Assembly: GCA_017792465.1 (NCBI GenBank)
Contig: CP051234.1
Location: 1,986,606 to 2,050,605, forward strand
Direction of reading: 5' to 3'
DNA from: Filomicrobium sp.
GTDB lineage: Bacteria > Pseudomonadota > Alphaproteobacteria > Rhizobiales > Hyphomicrobiaceae
DNA: 64,000 bases
The position numbers and the translations under genes are program-made. Of the stretch, positions 1-9,961 are shown piece after piece. The notes beneath the pieces are model-generated. The model saw nothing but the letters and a program-made list of their open reading frames with translations. It did no database searches and had not been told where the DNA came from. Positions within the stretch are counted from its first letter, which is position 1. Each line of letters opens with the position of its first letter.

Positions 1-161
1 TAGATCGTGCGGAAATCGAGCGCCAGGAAGGCGACAGTCGCGAGCAACAGCATCCTGAACATGGCCGTCAGGATGTTGCGCTCATTGAGCCAGGCCGGAA
101 TTTTGGACGGCGAAGGCTCAGAGCCTGATTGGCTCATGGTGCTGTCGGTCTGGCTCATCAT
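1..161 (-). CDS. Partial membrane-anchored protein, N-terminal end only
   Basis: The reading frame begins at ATG 161 (tandem ATG codons at 161 and 158) and runs off the left edge, giving about 53 residues. It starts with a Ser/Gln-rich polar stretch, then a Pro-rich turn and Trp-Leu-Asn, followed by a hydrophobic segment near residues 36-52 that should be a first membrane span. The start lies 78 bases downstream of the stop of the membrane protein that ends at 239 on the same strand, so the two may be co-transcribed. Too little is present to name a family. No strong Shine-Dalgarno is seen, so the exact start is uncertain. Confidence 0.55.
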   Translation of the reverse strand, partial: MMSQTDSTMSQSGSEPSPSKIPAWLNERNILTAMFRMLLLATVAFLALDFRTI

Positions 162-238
162 CAACGCTTGTCTTGTGCAAGTTCCTCAAGAAGAAGCAGG
201 GCTCATATTCGCCGGGCCCTATTATCGCGGGGCTACGC

Positions 239-1609
239 TCATTCCTTTCGGCGGCTGCCGGGCATCGTGATCGGCGTGATCTTGTCGCTGAGCGTTTCTT
301 CACTCGGCTCGCTCATGGAAGATTGGCTGTCGTCGCGTTGTTCCGTTTTCGCTTCTGGGGGTGGTTGGGCGGCCTGCTGAGGCGTTGGCCGCTCAGCTGT
401 TGTGTTTGCCGGGGCCGCCGATGTACGCATCGCAAAGCGCTCTTCCATCTGGCGGTAGAGTTCGGCGCCGCGCATAACGTCGGCCGCACTCATGGTTTCG
501 GCATCGAGGTCGACGCCGCCGTGTCTGCGGATGGCGCCCTCGACAATGATCATGATGAAAATGAGCACGGCTGGCAGCAAGTCGATCGATATCGCACCCG
601 CCCAGCTGGGCAGGAAGTCGCGCGCATAAAGCAGCACGGCTTCCGGTGGCGATAGCGGCTGGAAGCGGGCGGGCGTCACCGGATCGCGCTGGAGGATTTC
701 GTCGGCGGCGCTGGCGAGCGCGCGGCTCTGCGCGCGAAGGGCCTGCTCGACGCGGCTGACGACTTCGGTCTGGCGCTGCTGCAGTCCTGCATCCTGTCCG
801 TCGGCAATCGGCGCGATGAAGGTCTTGCCGAGGTCTTCGGCCGCACGCTTCACCGACGGCGCAACAGACGTCTGCTGCAAGGCCGTGATCTGGCCGATGA
901 GCTTCAAGGTCTCTTCGCCGAACGCGTTGGCGCGGGCTTCGATCGGACCCGAGTTCGAAATCAGCGCCCGCATGCGTGAGAGATTGCGACCGCCGCCCTC
1001 GAAGTGACGCTTGACCTCGTCGCGGCTTTCTTCGACTTCGAGCGCCAGACGATTGAGTTCGGTCGACATCTGGGCCAATAGCTGGACGACGGTGCCCGAA
1101 CCCGACGTTCCTGTTAGAGCGCCGGTCGAACGTTCCTGCTGCGCGAGACTGGCAAAGCGTTTTGAGGCGAGCTGGATATCGGGCAGCAGACTTTGCGACG
1201 CGAGCGCATTGGCGTGCGCCTTGTCGAGCTGCTGCTGGTAGGTTTCGGTGGCGTTGGCCATATGCTGTTCGAGTGCGGCTGACCCGGCGAGCGCGGCGGC
1301 GTTCAGCCAACTCGACATGGCGATGATCATGCACGATCCGATCGCCATGGCGATAAACAGCCAGAACCTTGAAGCAGCGCTCTCGACGTGCGGCAGGAAG
1401 CGCATCAAGTAAGACCAAAACGCATAAATGCCGACGGAGACCGCCACTGAATAAATAACGGCGCCGAAAAACACGACGGCCGCATCGCCGTTCAAAAGTC
1501 CGCGCACGCCCAAGTAGGTGTAGACGCCGCTGGCCAAAGCCAACACCGCTAGGGTTACCTTTGTCGTCGATTCAAGCCGGGCCTGGCCCAACCGCAGTTG
1601 TTCTGCCAT
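239..1609 (-). CDS. Unrecognised multi-pass membrane protein with a large soluble middle domain
   Basis: 456 residues. Three hydrophobic helices are visible near residues 18-37, 44-66 and 81-103. A long charged, Gln/Ala-rich helical region of about 230 residues follows, then a single hydrophobic helix near 335-358 and a polar Pro/Gln/Ser-rich tail of about 95 residues. The layout (three membrane spans, helical domain, one span, disordered cytoplasmic tail) suggests a membrane scaffold or sensor, but no catalytic motif is visible and I do not recognise the family. It lies upstream of the partial membrane gene at the left edge. A membrane protein in the mobile element (29381-30583) has a similar layout, but no clear sequence similarity was seen by eye. 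Confidence 0.75.
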   Translation of the reverse strand: MAEQLRLGQARLESTTKVTLAVLALASGVYTYLGVRGLLNGDAAVVFFGAVIYSVAVSVGIYAFWSYLMRFLPHVESAASRFWLFIAMAIGSCMIIAMSSWLNAAALAGSAALEQHMANATETYQQQLDKAHANALASQSLLPDIQLASKRFASLAQQERSTGALTGTSGSGTVVQLLAQMSTELNRLALEVEESRDEVKRHFEGGGRNLSRMRALISNSGPIEARANAFGEETLKLIGQITALQQTSVAPSVKRAAEDLGKTFIAPIADGQDAGLQQRQTEVVSRVEQALRAQSRALASAADEILQRDPVTPARFQPLSPPEAVLLYARDFLPSWAGAISIDLLPAVLIFIMIIVEGAIRRHGGVDLDAETMSAADVMRGAELYRQMEERFAMRTSAAPANTTAERPTPQQAAQPPPEAKTEQRDDSQSSMSEPSEETLSDKITPITMPGSRRKE

Positions 1610-1838
1610 CTGTGCTCTTTCCCGTTTGTCAGACCGCTACCAATGGCAGCCCGCGATCGCCTGCCTTCATCATCTGCCTCTAGGGGCGCGACCGGCGTAA
1701 ATCCACTTCCTGGCTGCCGTTGCGAAGTGGCCCTTTTAAGGTCAAGCGGCCTGTTTCGCGCTCGTCAGCAGGCGTCCTTCGATGTCGCCGATATTGGGCG
1801 ACAACGGCTCTGGGGCAAGGCTAGAAGGAAAAAATGCT
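1610..1838. other. Intergenic stretch with no gene seen
   Basis: Non-coding spacer between the start of the membrane protein (1609) and the terminator of the chemoreceptor gene. It should hold the promoter of the membrane protein, but no convincing -35/-10 pair was identified. Short frames here have no recognisable content. Confidence 0.5.
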
Positions 1839-1877
1839 AAAAAAACAAACCCCGCGCTTGGCGAACCAGGCGCGGGG
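1839..1877 (-). terminator. Rho-independent terminator of the chemoreceptor gene
   Basis: A GC-rich stem-loop has arms at 1850-1861 and 1866-1877 (12 pairs including one wobble) and loop CGAA. Read on the minus strand it is followed by an almost pure T run (1839-1849). It sits about 80 bases past the stop of the chemoreceptor gene, as expected for an intrinsic terminator. Confidence 0.85.
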
Positions 1878-1956
1878 CAAGTTGGGAAGTAGGGAGAGTT
1901 CAGCCCCAATCGCGTTCATTCAAACAAGTCGAACGAACGCGATTTGGGAGTGTGCG

Positions 1957-3438
1957 TCAGGCAACCAGTTGGCGGGATGCCTCTTTGACCTTCTTCGTCG
2001 AGTCGTTTGCGGCTGTCGCGGCATCTGCGATATCGCTCATGCTTTCTGAGACCAATTCGACGCCGGATGCGACCGAATGCATGTTGCCGGAAATTTCTTC
2101 GGTCACGGCCGATTGCTGTTCGACTGCCGCGGCGATACTGGTCGAGATATCGTTGATCGAGCCAATCACCTGCGTGATCTGCGCAATGGCCTCGACAGCC
2201 GCCTTGGTTCCTTGCTGGACGGTGGCAATCTGGGCACCGATTTCGGCCGTTGCCTTTGCCGTCTGGTTGGCCAGTTCCTTGACCTCGGAGGCTACGACGG
2301 CGAATCCCTTGCCGGCTTCACCAGCACGTGCCGCTTCGATCGTCGCGTTCAGCGCGAGGAGGTTGGTCTGCGAAGCGATGTTGTTGATGAGATCCAAGAC
2401 TTCGCCGATGTGGTCGGCTGACTGCGCCAGCCCGGTGACGATGTCATTGGTCTGGTAGCTGCGTTCAACGGCCGTATTTGCGATGTTGGCCGCCTCAGAA
2501 ACGCTGCGGCTGATCTCATTGATCGAAGCTGCGAGTTCGCTGGCGGCAGCGGCAACAGCCTGGACATTCGATGACGTCGATGCGGACGAGTGCGCCGAAT
2601 TGCCGACCTGTTCGGTGGTCCGTGCGATCGCGGAGGCAATCAACTCGAGATCCTTATCGATCTCCGCCTGGATCTTGGCCTTGCGCATGCGCTCCTGCAC
2701 CTGCTTGGTGATGTCCGTGCAGAACTTCACGACCTTGTAGACGCGACCGGAAGGATCAAAAATCGGGTTATAGGTGGCCTGCAGCCAGATCTCTTTGCCG
2801 CCTTTGCCGATGCGCTTGTATTCCGCGGCCTGGAACTCACCGCGATTGAGAGCTTCCCAGAACTGGCGATACGCGGCGCAGCCGTTTTCCTCGTTTTCGA
2901 CGAACATCCGGTGATGCTTGCCCTGGATCTCGCTCAATCCATAACCGACTGTCTTGAGGAAATTCTCGTTGGCGGAAATGACAGTTCCATCGAGATTGAA
3001 GGAAATCACCGCCTGTGACCTGTTGATGGCGTCGAGCTGGCCTTGCACGTCGGCATCGCGCAGTTTGCGTTCGGTGATGTCGGTGCAAATCTTGACGATC
3101 CGATATGGCTTGCCATTCGACCCGATGACAGGGTTGTAGCTTGCCTGGATCCAAACATCCTGGCCGCTCTTCTTAATGCGGCGGAATTCACCCGACTGGA
3201 ATTTCCCGGCGTTCAGTTCGGCCCAGAATTTGCGATAAGCGTCGCTGTTTGCTTCCGCCTTGTCGACGAACATCTGATGATGCCGGCCTTTAATTTCATT
3301 GAGGCTATAGCCGACGGCCGACAAGAAGTTCTCGTTTGCGTCGAGAATAGTGCCATCGAGGTTGAATTCGATTATCGCCTGCGATCGCGCAAACGCTTTT
3401 AGCTTGTCTTCCAGCACTTGGACCTTTGAGTTAAACAT
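1957..3438 (-). CDS. Soluble methyl-accepting chemotaxis protein with two PAS domains
   Basis: 493 residues with no membrane span. Two consecutive PAS/PAC units lie near residues 10-125 and 130-245, each with the Asn-Glu-Asn-Phe-Leu core and ending in Cys-Thr-Asp-Ile-Thr. A chemoreceptor signalling domain fills the rest (about 265-493) and contains the conserved hairpin tip around [16 protein letters not shown]. Receptors of this architecture sense redox state or small ligands through PAS cofactors and control CheA kinase from the cytoplasm. No che genes lie beside it, so it must act with an array encoded elsewhere. It is monocistronic, with its own terminator downstream and an AT-rich leader upstream. 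The ligand cannot be read from the sequence. Confidence 0.93.
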   Translation of the reverse strand: MFNSKVQVLEDKLKAFARSQAIIEFNLDGTILDANENFLSAVGYSLNEIKGRHHQMFVDKAEANSDAYRKFWAELNAGKFQSGEFRRIKKSGQDVWIQASYNPVIGSNGKPYRIVKICTDITERKLRDADVQGQLDAINRSQAVISFNLDGTVISANENFLKTVGYGLSEIQGKHHRMFVENEENGCAAYRQFWEALNRGEFQAAEYKRIGKGGKEIWLQATYNPIFDPSGRVYKVVKFCTDITKQVQERMRKAKIQAEIDKDLELIASAIARTTEQVGNSAHSSASTSSNVQAVAAAASELAASINEISRSVSEAANIANTAVERSYQTNDIVTGLAQSADHIGEVLDLINNIASQTNLLALNATIEAARAGEAGKGFAVVASEVKELANQTAKATAEIGAQIATVQQGTKAAVEAIAQITQVIGSINDISTSIAAAVEQQSAVTEEISGNMHSVASGVELVSESMSDIADAATAANDSTKKVKEASRQLVA

Positions 3439-3740
3439 TTATTGCCCTGACCTCTAATGGTGTCTTTTTAAGCACAATGCGTAATTCCTTGGTGGGAAAA
3501 TGCCACTCAGTCAGCCAATGAAGTATTAATGCGATATAGTTTTTTGCAAATAAAACCGGAAAATTTCCGACTTTTGAGCTAAAGTATACACTCAAAAAGC
3601 ACAGAAATGTTCCCCGGTAACACTTCTTCTCTTTTTTCGAGGCGACTTTCTACAACCAGAAAATAGCCAGCCGCCATTTTCTCTGAATTTTATTCAATTC
3701 AAAGTTGAATTCGGCATATTCTGGCCGGAATTTGTTGAGG
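3439..3740. other. AT-rich intergenic region with a short palindrome
   Basis: About 300 bases, clearly AT-richer than the flanking genes, between the HAD gene stop and the chemoreceptor start. It contains a near-perfect palindrome at 3696-3711 (arms AATTCAA and TTGAATT around AG) that could be an operator. It should carry the chemoreceptor promoter. No coding frame is supported. Confidence 0.45.
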
Positions 3741-4739
3741 TTAAATCCGGGCGCTGCGTGCGACTTTCCACATTTCCTCGTCAATGCGAATTGACGCGAG
3801 GATGCGGTCGATCAGCAGGCATGTGCGGTTGAATAGATCGCTGCCGCGCCGGTAATCTGCGGCGGCAAAGAAATCTATGCGGCCGGCTTTAAATAGATTG
3901 ACGCATTTCTTTTTGGATTTGTTCGGCGGATAAACGGCAATTGCATGCCCACCATTTTTTCTTGTTACGGCCATACTGGGCACATCAGTATCGCCGTCTC
4001 CGAAATAGATCATATTCGAAAATGGAATAGGTCGGTCTTGTTCCGGCATATGCTCGTTAATGTTTTCGCCGAGGTCCTCAACGCCCTTGTTGATTCGGAA
4101 TAAATATTGTGTCTTCCCAGTATCCGTGATGACGCGTTTGGGATAGGGGAGGTCGTAGGCATCAAACCAGTATTCGGACGCGAAAACGTTGTGGAACCGG
4201 TCGTAGATTGGCGTCCCTTCGACAATTTCCGTGAGGCCGGAGGAAATCAGATAGTGGCGCAGGGTAATCCCGTGGCTTTCGGCGCGGATCTTTGTGTATT
4301 CTTCGATCGCTTCGAACCATTCGAGGACGCCGGGAAATAGCTCGACTTCGCGGCCCTGCGCGACGAGGTCATCGCGGTCGATGCGCACGCCGGCGTCTTT
4401 CGCCTTCTTATAAAGAAGATGCATATACGTGATGAGCGGGTCGGCCTTGTGTTCCTTGGCGACCTTGTTGGTTTCCGTCCAGAAGGCGGCAGGATCGATC
4501 CCGATTTGCGGGAGGAAGGCATATTCCTGCATCGGGCGCGGCGATAACGTGCCGTCGAAATCATAAACGAGCGCAATCGTCTTCTTGCCGAATTTGGCTT
4601 TGGAGGATCGTGCGGAACTTTCTGCACTGCCGTTGGCGGGCTTTCTGCGCGCAGCCGATGCTGGAGCTCCTTGCCGGCGCGCACCTGACTTTACCGGTTG
4701 CGCGACAGCCTCTCCAGACTTCGTTGCCTCTGCGCCCAT
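3741..4739 (-). CDS. HAD-superfamily phosphatase
   Basis: 332 residues from ATG 4739, chosen because GGGAGG lies just upstream; the frame stays open to 4874 but the extra 45 residues look non-coding. The first ~50 residues are Ala/Lys/Arg-rich. Then come HAD motif I with the nucleophile (VYDFDGTLS, Asp about 60), motif II (LISSG) and motif IV (FGDGDTD). The helical insert after motif I is the cap. Proteins of this type hydrolyse phosphate esters; the substrate is unknown. It lies 140 bases downstream of folC on the same strand and may be the last gene of the trpA-accD-folC run. Confidence 0.88.
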   Translation of the reverse strand: MGAEATKSGEAVAQPVKSGARRQGAPASAARRKPANGSAESSARSSKAKFGKKTIALVYDFDGTLSPRPMQEYAFLPQIGIDPAAFWTETNKVAKEHKADPLITYMHLLYKKAKDAGVRIDRDDLVAQGREVELFPGVLEWFEAIEEYTKIRAESHGITLRHYLISSGLTEIVEGTPIYDRFHNVFASEYWFDAYDLPYPKRVITDTGKTQYLFRINKGVEDLGENINEHMPEQDRPIPFSNMIYFGDGDTDVPSMAVTRKNGGHAIAVYPPNKSKKKCVNLFKAGRIDFFAAADYRRGSDLFNRTCLLIDRILASIRIDEEMWKVARSARI

Positions 4740-4879
4740 ATCCTGCCTCCCAACAATCGCAGCTCCGTGTGCAGCTACAATTGTCTGATTCGGGGGCGCT
4801 GAATATGACGGAGGCAAGCGAATTCTGGGTATGCGCGAGACAAACCGTCTCGCAGCAGGGTTCCTGGCAAGCAAACAGC

Positions 4880-6229
4880 TTAGTTGGGCTGAGCCTCAAC
4901 GCCGGACTGGAGCGCCAGGACGTAGCCGGCCAGATAGAGCGAACCACAGATCAGGACGCGTTTTGGGCCCATATGGCGGCGGTCTATTGCACGCAGCGCG
5001 GCTTCGACCGAGGCTTCTTCTTCAGCGGCAATTCCAAGGCGAGTCGCCGCCTCGACAATCGCGTTGGGTTCCAGCGGCTGTTCATGCGCGCCGGGGATCG
5101 GCACGGCGTAGACGGCGCGGGCGAGGCCCTCGAAGCGGGCCAGGAAGCCGTCGATATCTTTCAGGCCCATCATTCCGATGACGAGAAATAGCGGACGCGG
5201 GCGGCGCTCTTCGAGATCGGCAACGGCTTGCGAGATGACTTCGGCGGCCGCCGGGTTATGACCGCCATCGAGCCAGAGTTCGCTGCCAAACGAGAGGAGA
5301 CCGGTGAGCGGGCCATCGGAAAAGCGCTGCATGCGAGCTGGCCATGTGGCTTCCTGCAGGCCCTGCTCGATGGCCTTTTCTGAGACCGGGAAGCTCTTGA
5401 AGCGCAGCGCCGCGATCGTTGCCACGCCGGCGTTGATGATCTGATGCGGTCCAATCAGAGACGGTAGCGGCAGATCGAGCAACTGATCCTCGCACTGCAC
5501 GACCAGCCGGCCGTTTTGCGCGTAGGCGTCGAAATCGCGGCCCCAGACTTCAACCGGCGAGCCGACGCGCGTTGCTGTTTGCTCGATCACTTCGACGACG
5601 TCATCAGGCTGCTTGCCGACGATCGTGCGAGCTCCCGGTTTCAGGATGCCGGCTTTTTCGGTGGCGATTTCGGCCAAGGTGCCGCCGAGCTTGTCGGCAT
5701 GATCTATCGAGATCGATGTGATCACGGCCAATTCCGGCTGCTCGATCACGTTGGTTGCATCAAGGCGACCGCCCAGACCGACTTCCAGGATCAGGACATC
5801 GGCGGGTGTTTCGGCAAAGGCCAGAAAGGCTGCGGCGGTGGTGATCTCAAACTGGGTGACGTCGTCGCCGTCGTTGCAGGCCCGGGTGCGGGTGAGAACG
5901 TCGACGAGGGCGTCCTCCTCAATCGGCCGGGACTTGCCGTCTTCGCCAGCCAGCATGATGCGCTCGTGAAAGCGCACAAGGTGCGGCGAGGTATAGACGT
6001 GCACGCGGGCGCCCGCGGCCTCGAACATCGCGCGCAAGAACGCCGACGTCGAGCCTTTGCCGTTGGTGCCGGCCACGTGGATGACTGGCGGCAGGCGCTT
6101 GTGGGGATCGCCGAGCTTTGCCAGTAGGCGCTCGATCCGACCCAGAGACAAGTCGATCAGCTTGGGGTGCAGGAGCTTGAGCTCTGCGAGTAGCTCTTTG
6201 CTCGTTGGCTTATCGCTCGTTGCTGTCAT
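4880..6229 (-). CDS. folC: Bifunctional folylpolyglutamate / dihydrofolate synthase
   Basis: 449 residues, normal length. The Mur-ligase-type P-loop GTNGKGST is near residue 54, followed by SPHLVRFHERI, typical of FolC, and the C-terminal ligase-domain motif LDGGHNP near 318. It adds glutamate to dihydropteroate and to folates in an ATP-dependent reaction in the cytoplasm. The order trpA-accD-folC on one strand is the usual arrangement in related bacteria. The gap to accD is about 170 bases. The start at 6229 has no strong Shine-Dalgarno, but homologues begin close to this point. Confidence 0.95.
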   Translation of the reverse strand: MTATSDKPTSKELLAELKLLHPKLIDLSLGRIERLLAKLGDPHKRLPPVIHVAGTNGKGSTSAFLRAMFEAAGARVHVYTSPHLVRFHERIMLAGEDGKSRPIEEDALVDVLTRTRACNDGDDVTQFEITTAAAFLAFAETPADVLILEVGLGGRLDATNVIEQPELAVITSISIDHADKLGGTLAEIATEKAGILKPGARTIVGKQPDDVVEVIEQTATRVGSPVEVWGRDFDAYAQNGRLVVQCEDQLLDLPLPSLIGPHQIINAGVATIAALRFKSFPVSEKAIEQGLQEATWPARMQRFSDGPLTGLLSFGSELWLDGGHNPAAAEVISQAVADLEERRPRPLFLVIGMMGLKDIDGFLARFEGLARAVYAVPIPGAHEQPLEPNAIVEAATRLGIAAEEEASVEAALRAIDRRHMGPKRVLICGSLYLAGYVLALQSGVEAQPN

Positions 6230-6395
6230 GCTTGCTGAAAGGTCCGCGTATTGATCCCGGCATCGATGGCGAAGGTGGCATTCTGCGGTAAGCGGGCCGG
6301 TCTGTCACCCAATTCTCGACCGCCGGCCGCATCGCTTCACAATTTTGGGGTGCTGCCTCTCACCGGTAGCAGCGCTTTGAGCAAGCCGCCGCCCG

Positions 6396-7586
6396 TTACG
6401 ATTTGGAGGCAGGGGAGGTTGGGCCAGCTGGCTTTTTCGAAGCATCGCCGGCCATCTTAGCGGCCTCTGGCGCCGGCTTTTTGTCGCCGACCTCGGCCGA
6501 GCCGTTCAACGCACTTTTCGGCTTTGTGTCCGCGGCGCCAGTTTCTTTGGCTTTGGCGGTTTCCGTTGTGCCGGCGCTGCTGGCATTATCTTTCTGCTTT
6601 GCGGCCGGTGACGCGGCGGCGATCACATGGTCTGTTCCATTGATCGTTTCAGGCGGCTGCTTTTTGGCCGGGGGTGCCGATTGACCCGGATGGAAGAGCT
6701 TGTTTTCGGCCTTCTTGCGGGCCTCGGCGTATTTGTGCCCGCCCATCAGGAGACGGCAGATCCGTGAAAGTGTTTCGCGTAGATGGTGACGGTGGACGAC
6801 CATGTCGACCATGCCGTGCTCAAGCAGATATTCGGAGCGCTGGAAGCCTTCCGGCAGCTGTTCGCGGATCGTCTGCTGAATGACGCGCGGGCCGGCAAAG
6901 CAAACGAGCGCGCCGGGTTCGGCGATGTGGACGTCTCCGAGCATGGCATAGGAAGCCGTAACGCCGCCGCTCGTCGGGTTGGTGAGGACGACGATATAAG
7001 GCAGGCCGGCTTCGCGAAGACGCTGAACGGCGATCGTCGTGCGCGGCATCTGCATCAGCGACAGAATGCCTTCCTGCATGCGCGCGCCGCCAGAGGCTGC
7101 AAACAGAATGAACGGCGCATGCTTTTCAACCGCGCGCAGCATTCCAGCGATGACGGCCTCTCCGGCAGCCATCCCGAGGGAGCCCGCCATGAAGCGGAAA
7201 TCCTGGACGGCGGCGACGGTGGTCTGGCCGTCGATGGTGCCTTCGCCAACGAGGACGGCGTCGTCGAGCTCGGTATTGGTCTTGGCTTCCTTCAGACGTT
7301 CGGTATAGCGGCGGCCATCGCGGAATTTCAAAGGATCGAGCGCGACGCTCGGCACGGCGACGGTTTCAAAAGCCGTATCGTCAAAAATGAGCTTGAGGCG
7401 ATCCTGCGCGCTCATGCGCTCGTGGTAGTCGGAGCCTGGATAGACGAACTGGTTGGCTTCCAGATCCTTGTGGAAGACCATCTGGCCGGTCACGGGGCAT
7501 GTGCGCCACAAATTGTCGGGCACTTCCCGTTTCGTGGTCAGGAAGCCGCGGATCTTTGGACGGACGAAGTTATTGATCCAGTTCAC
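6396..7586 (-). CDS. accD: Acetyl-CoA carboxylase carboxyltransferase subunit beta, with long C-terminal tail
   Basis: 396 residues from a GTG start (7586). The carboxyltransferase core is clear ([34 protein letters not shown]) and works with AccA to make malonyl-CoA for fatty-acid synthesis. Two oddities stand out. The N-terminal zinc-ribbon region keeps only one of the four cysteines of the E. coli enzyme (Cys-Pro-Val-Thr and Tyr-Pro-Gly-Ser replace the CxxC pairs); from memory, related alphaproteobacterial AccD proteins share this loss. The last ~95 residues are a low-complexity Ala/Lys/Pro tail beyond the usual length of about 300. Expected position between trpA and folC. Confidence 0.95.
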   Translation of the reverse strand: MNWINNFVRPKIRGFLTTKREVPDNLWRTCPVTGQMVFHKDLEANQFVYPGSDYHERMSAQDRLKLIFDDTAFETVAVPSVALDPLKFRDGRRYTERLKEAKTNTELDDAVLVGEGTIDGQTTVAAVQDFRFMAGSLGMAAGEAVIAGMLRAVEKHAPFILFAASGGARMQEGILSLMQMPRTTIAVQRLREAGLPYIVVLTNPTSGGVTASYAMLGDVHIAEPGALVCFAGPRVIQQTIREQLPEGFQRSEYLLEHGMVDMVVHRHHLRETLSRICRLLMGGHKYAEARKKAENKLFHPGQSAPPAKKQPPETINGTDHVIAAASPAAKQKDNASSAGTTETAKAKETGAADTKPKSALNGSAEVGDKKPAPEAAKMAGDASKKPAGPTSPASKS

Positions 7587-7735
7587 ACTCTTACACCCCG
7601 GGACTTGGGATGCCTCAATTGTTGACGTTCAATAGCCTTGTAGCACATCTTTCAAGCGTTTCGCATCGCAGCGTAACACTCAGAGCTAACGCGCTAAGCA
7701 CGGCATGATGTCGCCGACCAGCGTCTTTTTGGCGC

Positions 7736-8560
7736 TCAGGCCCGCAGTGCGGCGGCCAGATCCTTCACCAGATTTAGGACAGCATTGACCGTACCGCCAG
7801 TGGCGCGGCCGTTTTCATCGAGCGTGTCGGCGATGGCGTTGACCAGCGCTGAGCCCACAACGACGCCGTCGGCGCCCTTTGAGATCGCCTTGGCCTGTTC
7901 TCCGGTGCGGACGCCAAATCCGACGGCGACAGGCAGGTCGGTTGCGCGCTTGATGCGGGCCACCTGTGTATGCACGTCGCTGACGACGGGAGCCGCCGCG
8001 CCGGTGATGCCGGTAATCGAAACATAGTAAACGAAACCCGACGTGTTATTGAGGACGGCTGGAAGGCGCTTGTCGTCGGTGGTCGGGGTCGCCAGGCGGA
8101 TGAAATTGAGGCCGCGCTGCATGGCCGGGATACACAGTTCGTCGTCGGCTTCAGGCGGCACATCGACGACGATCAAGCCATCGACACCAGCGGCTGCGGC
8201 GTCATCGAGGAATTTCTCGCCTGGATAGACGTAGATCGGGTTGTAGTAGCCCATCAGAACGATCGGGGTATCGGGGTCGTTCTTACGGAATTCGGCGACC
8301 ATATCGAGCGTCTGGCGCATCGTCTGGCCGGCCTTGAGAGCGCGCTGCGAGGACGCCTGAATGGCCGGGCCATCGGCCATCGGATCGGAAAACGGCATCC
8401 CAAGTTCAATGATATCCGCCCCGGCCTCGGGCAGGCCGTTGAGGATGGCGCGCGAGGTGTCGAGGTCCGGATCGCCGGCGGTGATGAAGGTCACCAGAGC
8501 GGCTCGGCCATGTTCCTTGAGGACAGAAAAGCGGCGGTCAATTCGAGAAATGTGCGTCAT
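7736..8560 (-). CDS. trpA: Tryptophan synthase alpha subunit
   Basis: 274 residues from ATG 8560; ATG 8572 is an alternative and neither has a good Shine-Dalgarno. The TIM-barrel signature is clear: [14 protein letters not shown], then the catalytic-Glu strand [16 protein letters not shown], and the phosphate-binding [10 protein letters not shown] near the end. It cleaves indole-3-glycerol phosphate and channels indole to TrpB. In most relatives trpA directly follows trpB; here they are about 5 kb apart, separated by an inserted block. trpA must therefore have its own promoter in the 230-base divergent region upstream. Confidence 0.95.
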   Translation of the reverse strand: MTHISRIDRRFSVLKEHGRAALVTFITAGDPDLDTSRAILNGLPEAGADIIELGMPFSDPMADGPAIQASSQRALKAGQTMRQTLDMVAEFRKNDPDTPIVLMGYYNPIYVYPGEKFLDDAAAAGVDGLIVVDVPPEADDELCIPAMQRGLNFIRLATPTTDDKRLPAVLNNTSGFVYYVSITGITGAAAPVVSDVHTQVARIKRATDLPVAVGFGVRTGEQAKAISKGADGVVVGSALVNAIADTLDENGRATGGTVNAVLNLVKDLAAALRA

Positions 8561-8788
8561 GGGCAGTTTCATGCTGTGCGGCGGGGCTGCGGTCAAGTGG
8601 GGATCTGGGCTTAGGCCGGTTTCGTTGCGGGAAATCGCTGAAATTGGCCCAACCGGGGTGGCAAACCCAAAGCAGACAAACCACTTACTTTGATCGGTGA
8701 CACGCGTTGCCAGGAAACAGCTCGCCGTCGTATTGGTTTGACGGACTTTATAATTATCGCATCACGACGATCGACAGGAAGGCGCCCA

Positions 8789-9955
8789 ATGGCCAAGGTC
8801 ACCGCTCTCAAGCAACTCGACAAGGCTCTGAAACAAGTTCGGGACCTCGGGCTCGACACCAAGATCGAGGAGGATTCCCCGATCAGCGGGCTTCTGGAAC
8901 AGATCTACGATCTCGACCAAGGCAATGTCGCGATTATCGCCAAGACCCTGTCGCAGGTGTCTTTGTTCAACGAGATCGTCCGCAATGAGATCTCCGCGAT
9001 GAATATCGGCGAGCGCTACGAAGACATCGTCTTAGCCTTCAACTCGATCCGGGACGACGCCAAGCGTCTCGTCGATCAGATGGCCGATGGCAAGATCAAT
9101 ACCTTCGAACGGGTCGCCAACGTCTGGATGAAGGTGCGCCGCGGGGACATCTCGGAGCGCTTCGACGAAATCCGGCATACCTATTTGGAAGTCGCCAAGG
9201 ACGCCAAGGACCAGATCATCCGCGAAGGGCGCATTCTTGATGCCTACAACGATTTCCGTGGTGCCTATAAGCAGGCGCAGGTGTTGTCGTTGAAGGTTTT
9301 GCAGAAAGCCGAAAAGCAACTGGCTGCCACGAAGAAGGAACTTGAAAAGGCCTCCAAGAAGGTCGCCGCCTACAAGGGCGACGACATCTCAGCGCGCGCC
9401 GAACTGGAGATGGATCGGGATGCGAAAATCCGGGCTCTGCAGGACGAAGAAAAACGTTATCAGATCGCCAAGGATCTCTCCGACAACCTGACAATTGGCT
9501 ACAACACCTCGGAAGTCGTCATGTCGCGCCTGACGCAGACGACGAGCGCCAAGGAGCGGGTCTACCAGCAGGCGGTTTCATTCTTCTCGACCAACGAAGC
9601 CGTTCTGACGGCGTTGAAAGCCTCGTTCACCGGCCTCTTTGGCTTGCATGAATCGACGCGCACGCTGGAATCCATGAAGGAAGGTATCGACAAGAGCCTG
9701 GAGACTCTGTCGGAGATCGGCGACAAGGTTCAGGAAGCCGCGATCAAGGCTGGCTACGGGCCGACGGTCAAGGCGGAGTCGGTCAAGATGCTTGTCGACT
9801 CGGTCGTCAATTTCCAGGTCCGCACGCGCGAGATCATCAACGAGATGCGAGTGTTGGCGACGCGTAATTCCGACGAGATCCGCGAGGCGGTCGAGGACGG
9901 CAAGAAGCGGCTGGCGCGCATTGCCGCCGATGGCGAAACGCTCCTCGAACAGTAA
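8789..9955 (+). CDS. Unrecognised cytoplasmic helical/coiled-coil protein, first gene of a three-gene operon
   Basis: 388 residues from ATG 8789, which has AGGAAGG seven bases upstream; the longer frame back to 8690 is not needed. It has no signal peptide or membrane span. It is rich in Lys, Glu, Asp and Ala, with a heptad-like coiled coil near residues 165-240, and appears all-helical. It vaguely recalls helical tellurite/toxic-anion-resistance (TelA-like) proteins, but I cannot confirm that. Two further genes follow with gaps of 6 bases and then a 1-base overlap, so the three products probably form one assembly. The block sits between trpA and trpB, out of keeping with the usual operon. Confidence 0.85.
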   Translation: MAKVTALKQLDKALKQVRDLGLDTKIEEDSPISGLLEQIYDLDQGNVAIIAKTLSQVSLFNEIVRNEISAMNIGERYEDIVLAFNSIRDDAKRLVDQMADGKINTFERVANVWMKVRRGDISERFDEIRHTYLEVAKDAKDQIIREGRILDAYNDFRGAYKQAQVLSLKVLQKAEKQLAATKKELEKASKKVAAYKGDDISARAELEMDRDAKIRALQDEEKRYQIAKDLSDNLTIGYNTSEVVMSRLTQTTSAKERVYQQAVSFFSTNEAVLTALKASFTGLFGLHESTRTLESMKEGIDKSLETLSEIGDKVQEAAIKAGYGPTVKAESVKMLVDSVVNFQVRTREIINEMRVLATRNSDEIREAVEDGKKRLARIAADGETLLEQ

Positions 9956-9961
9956 TTGTCA

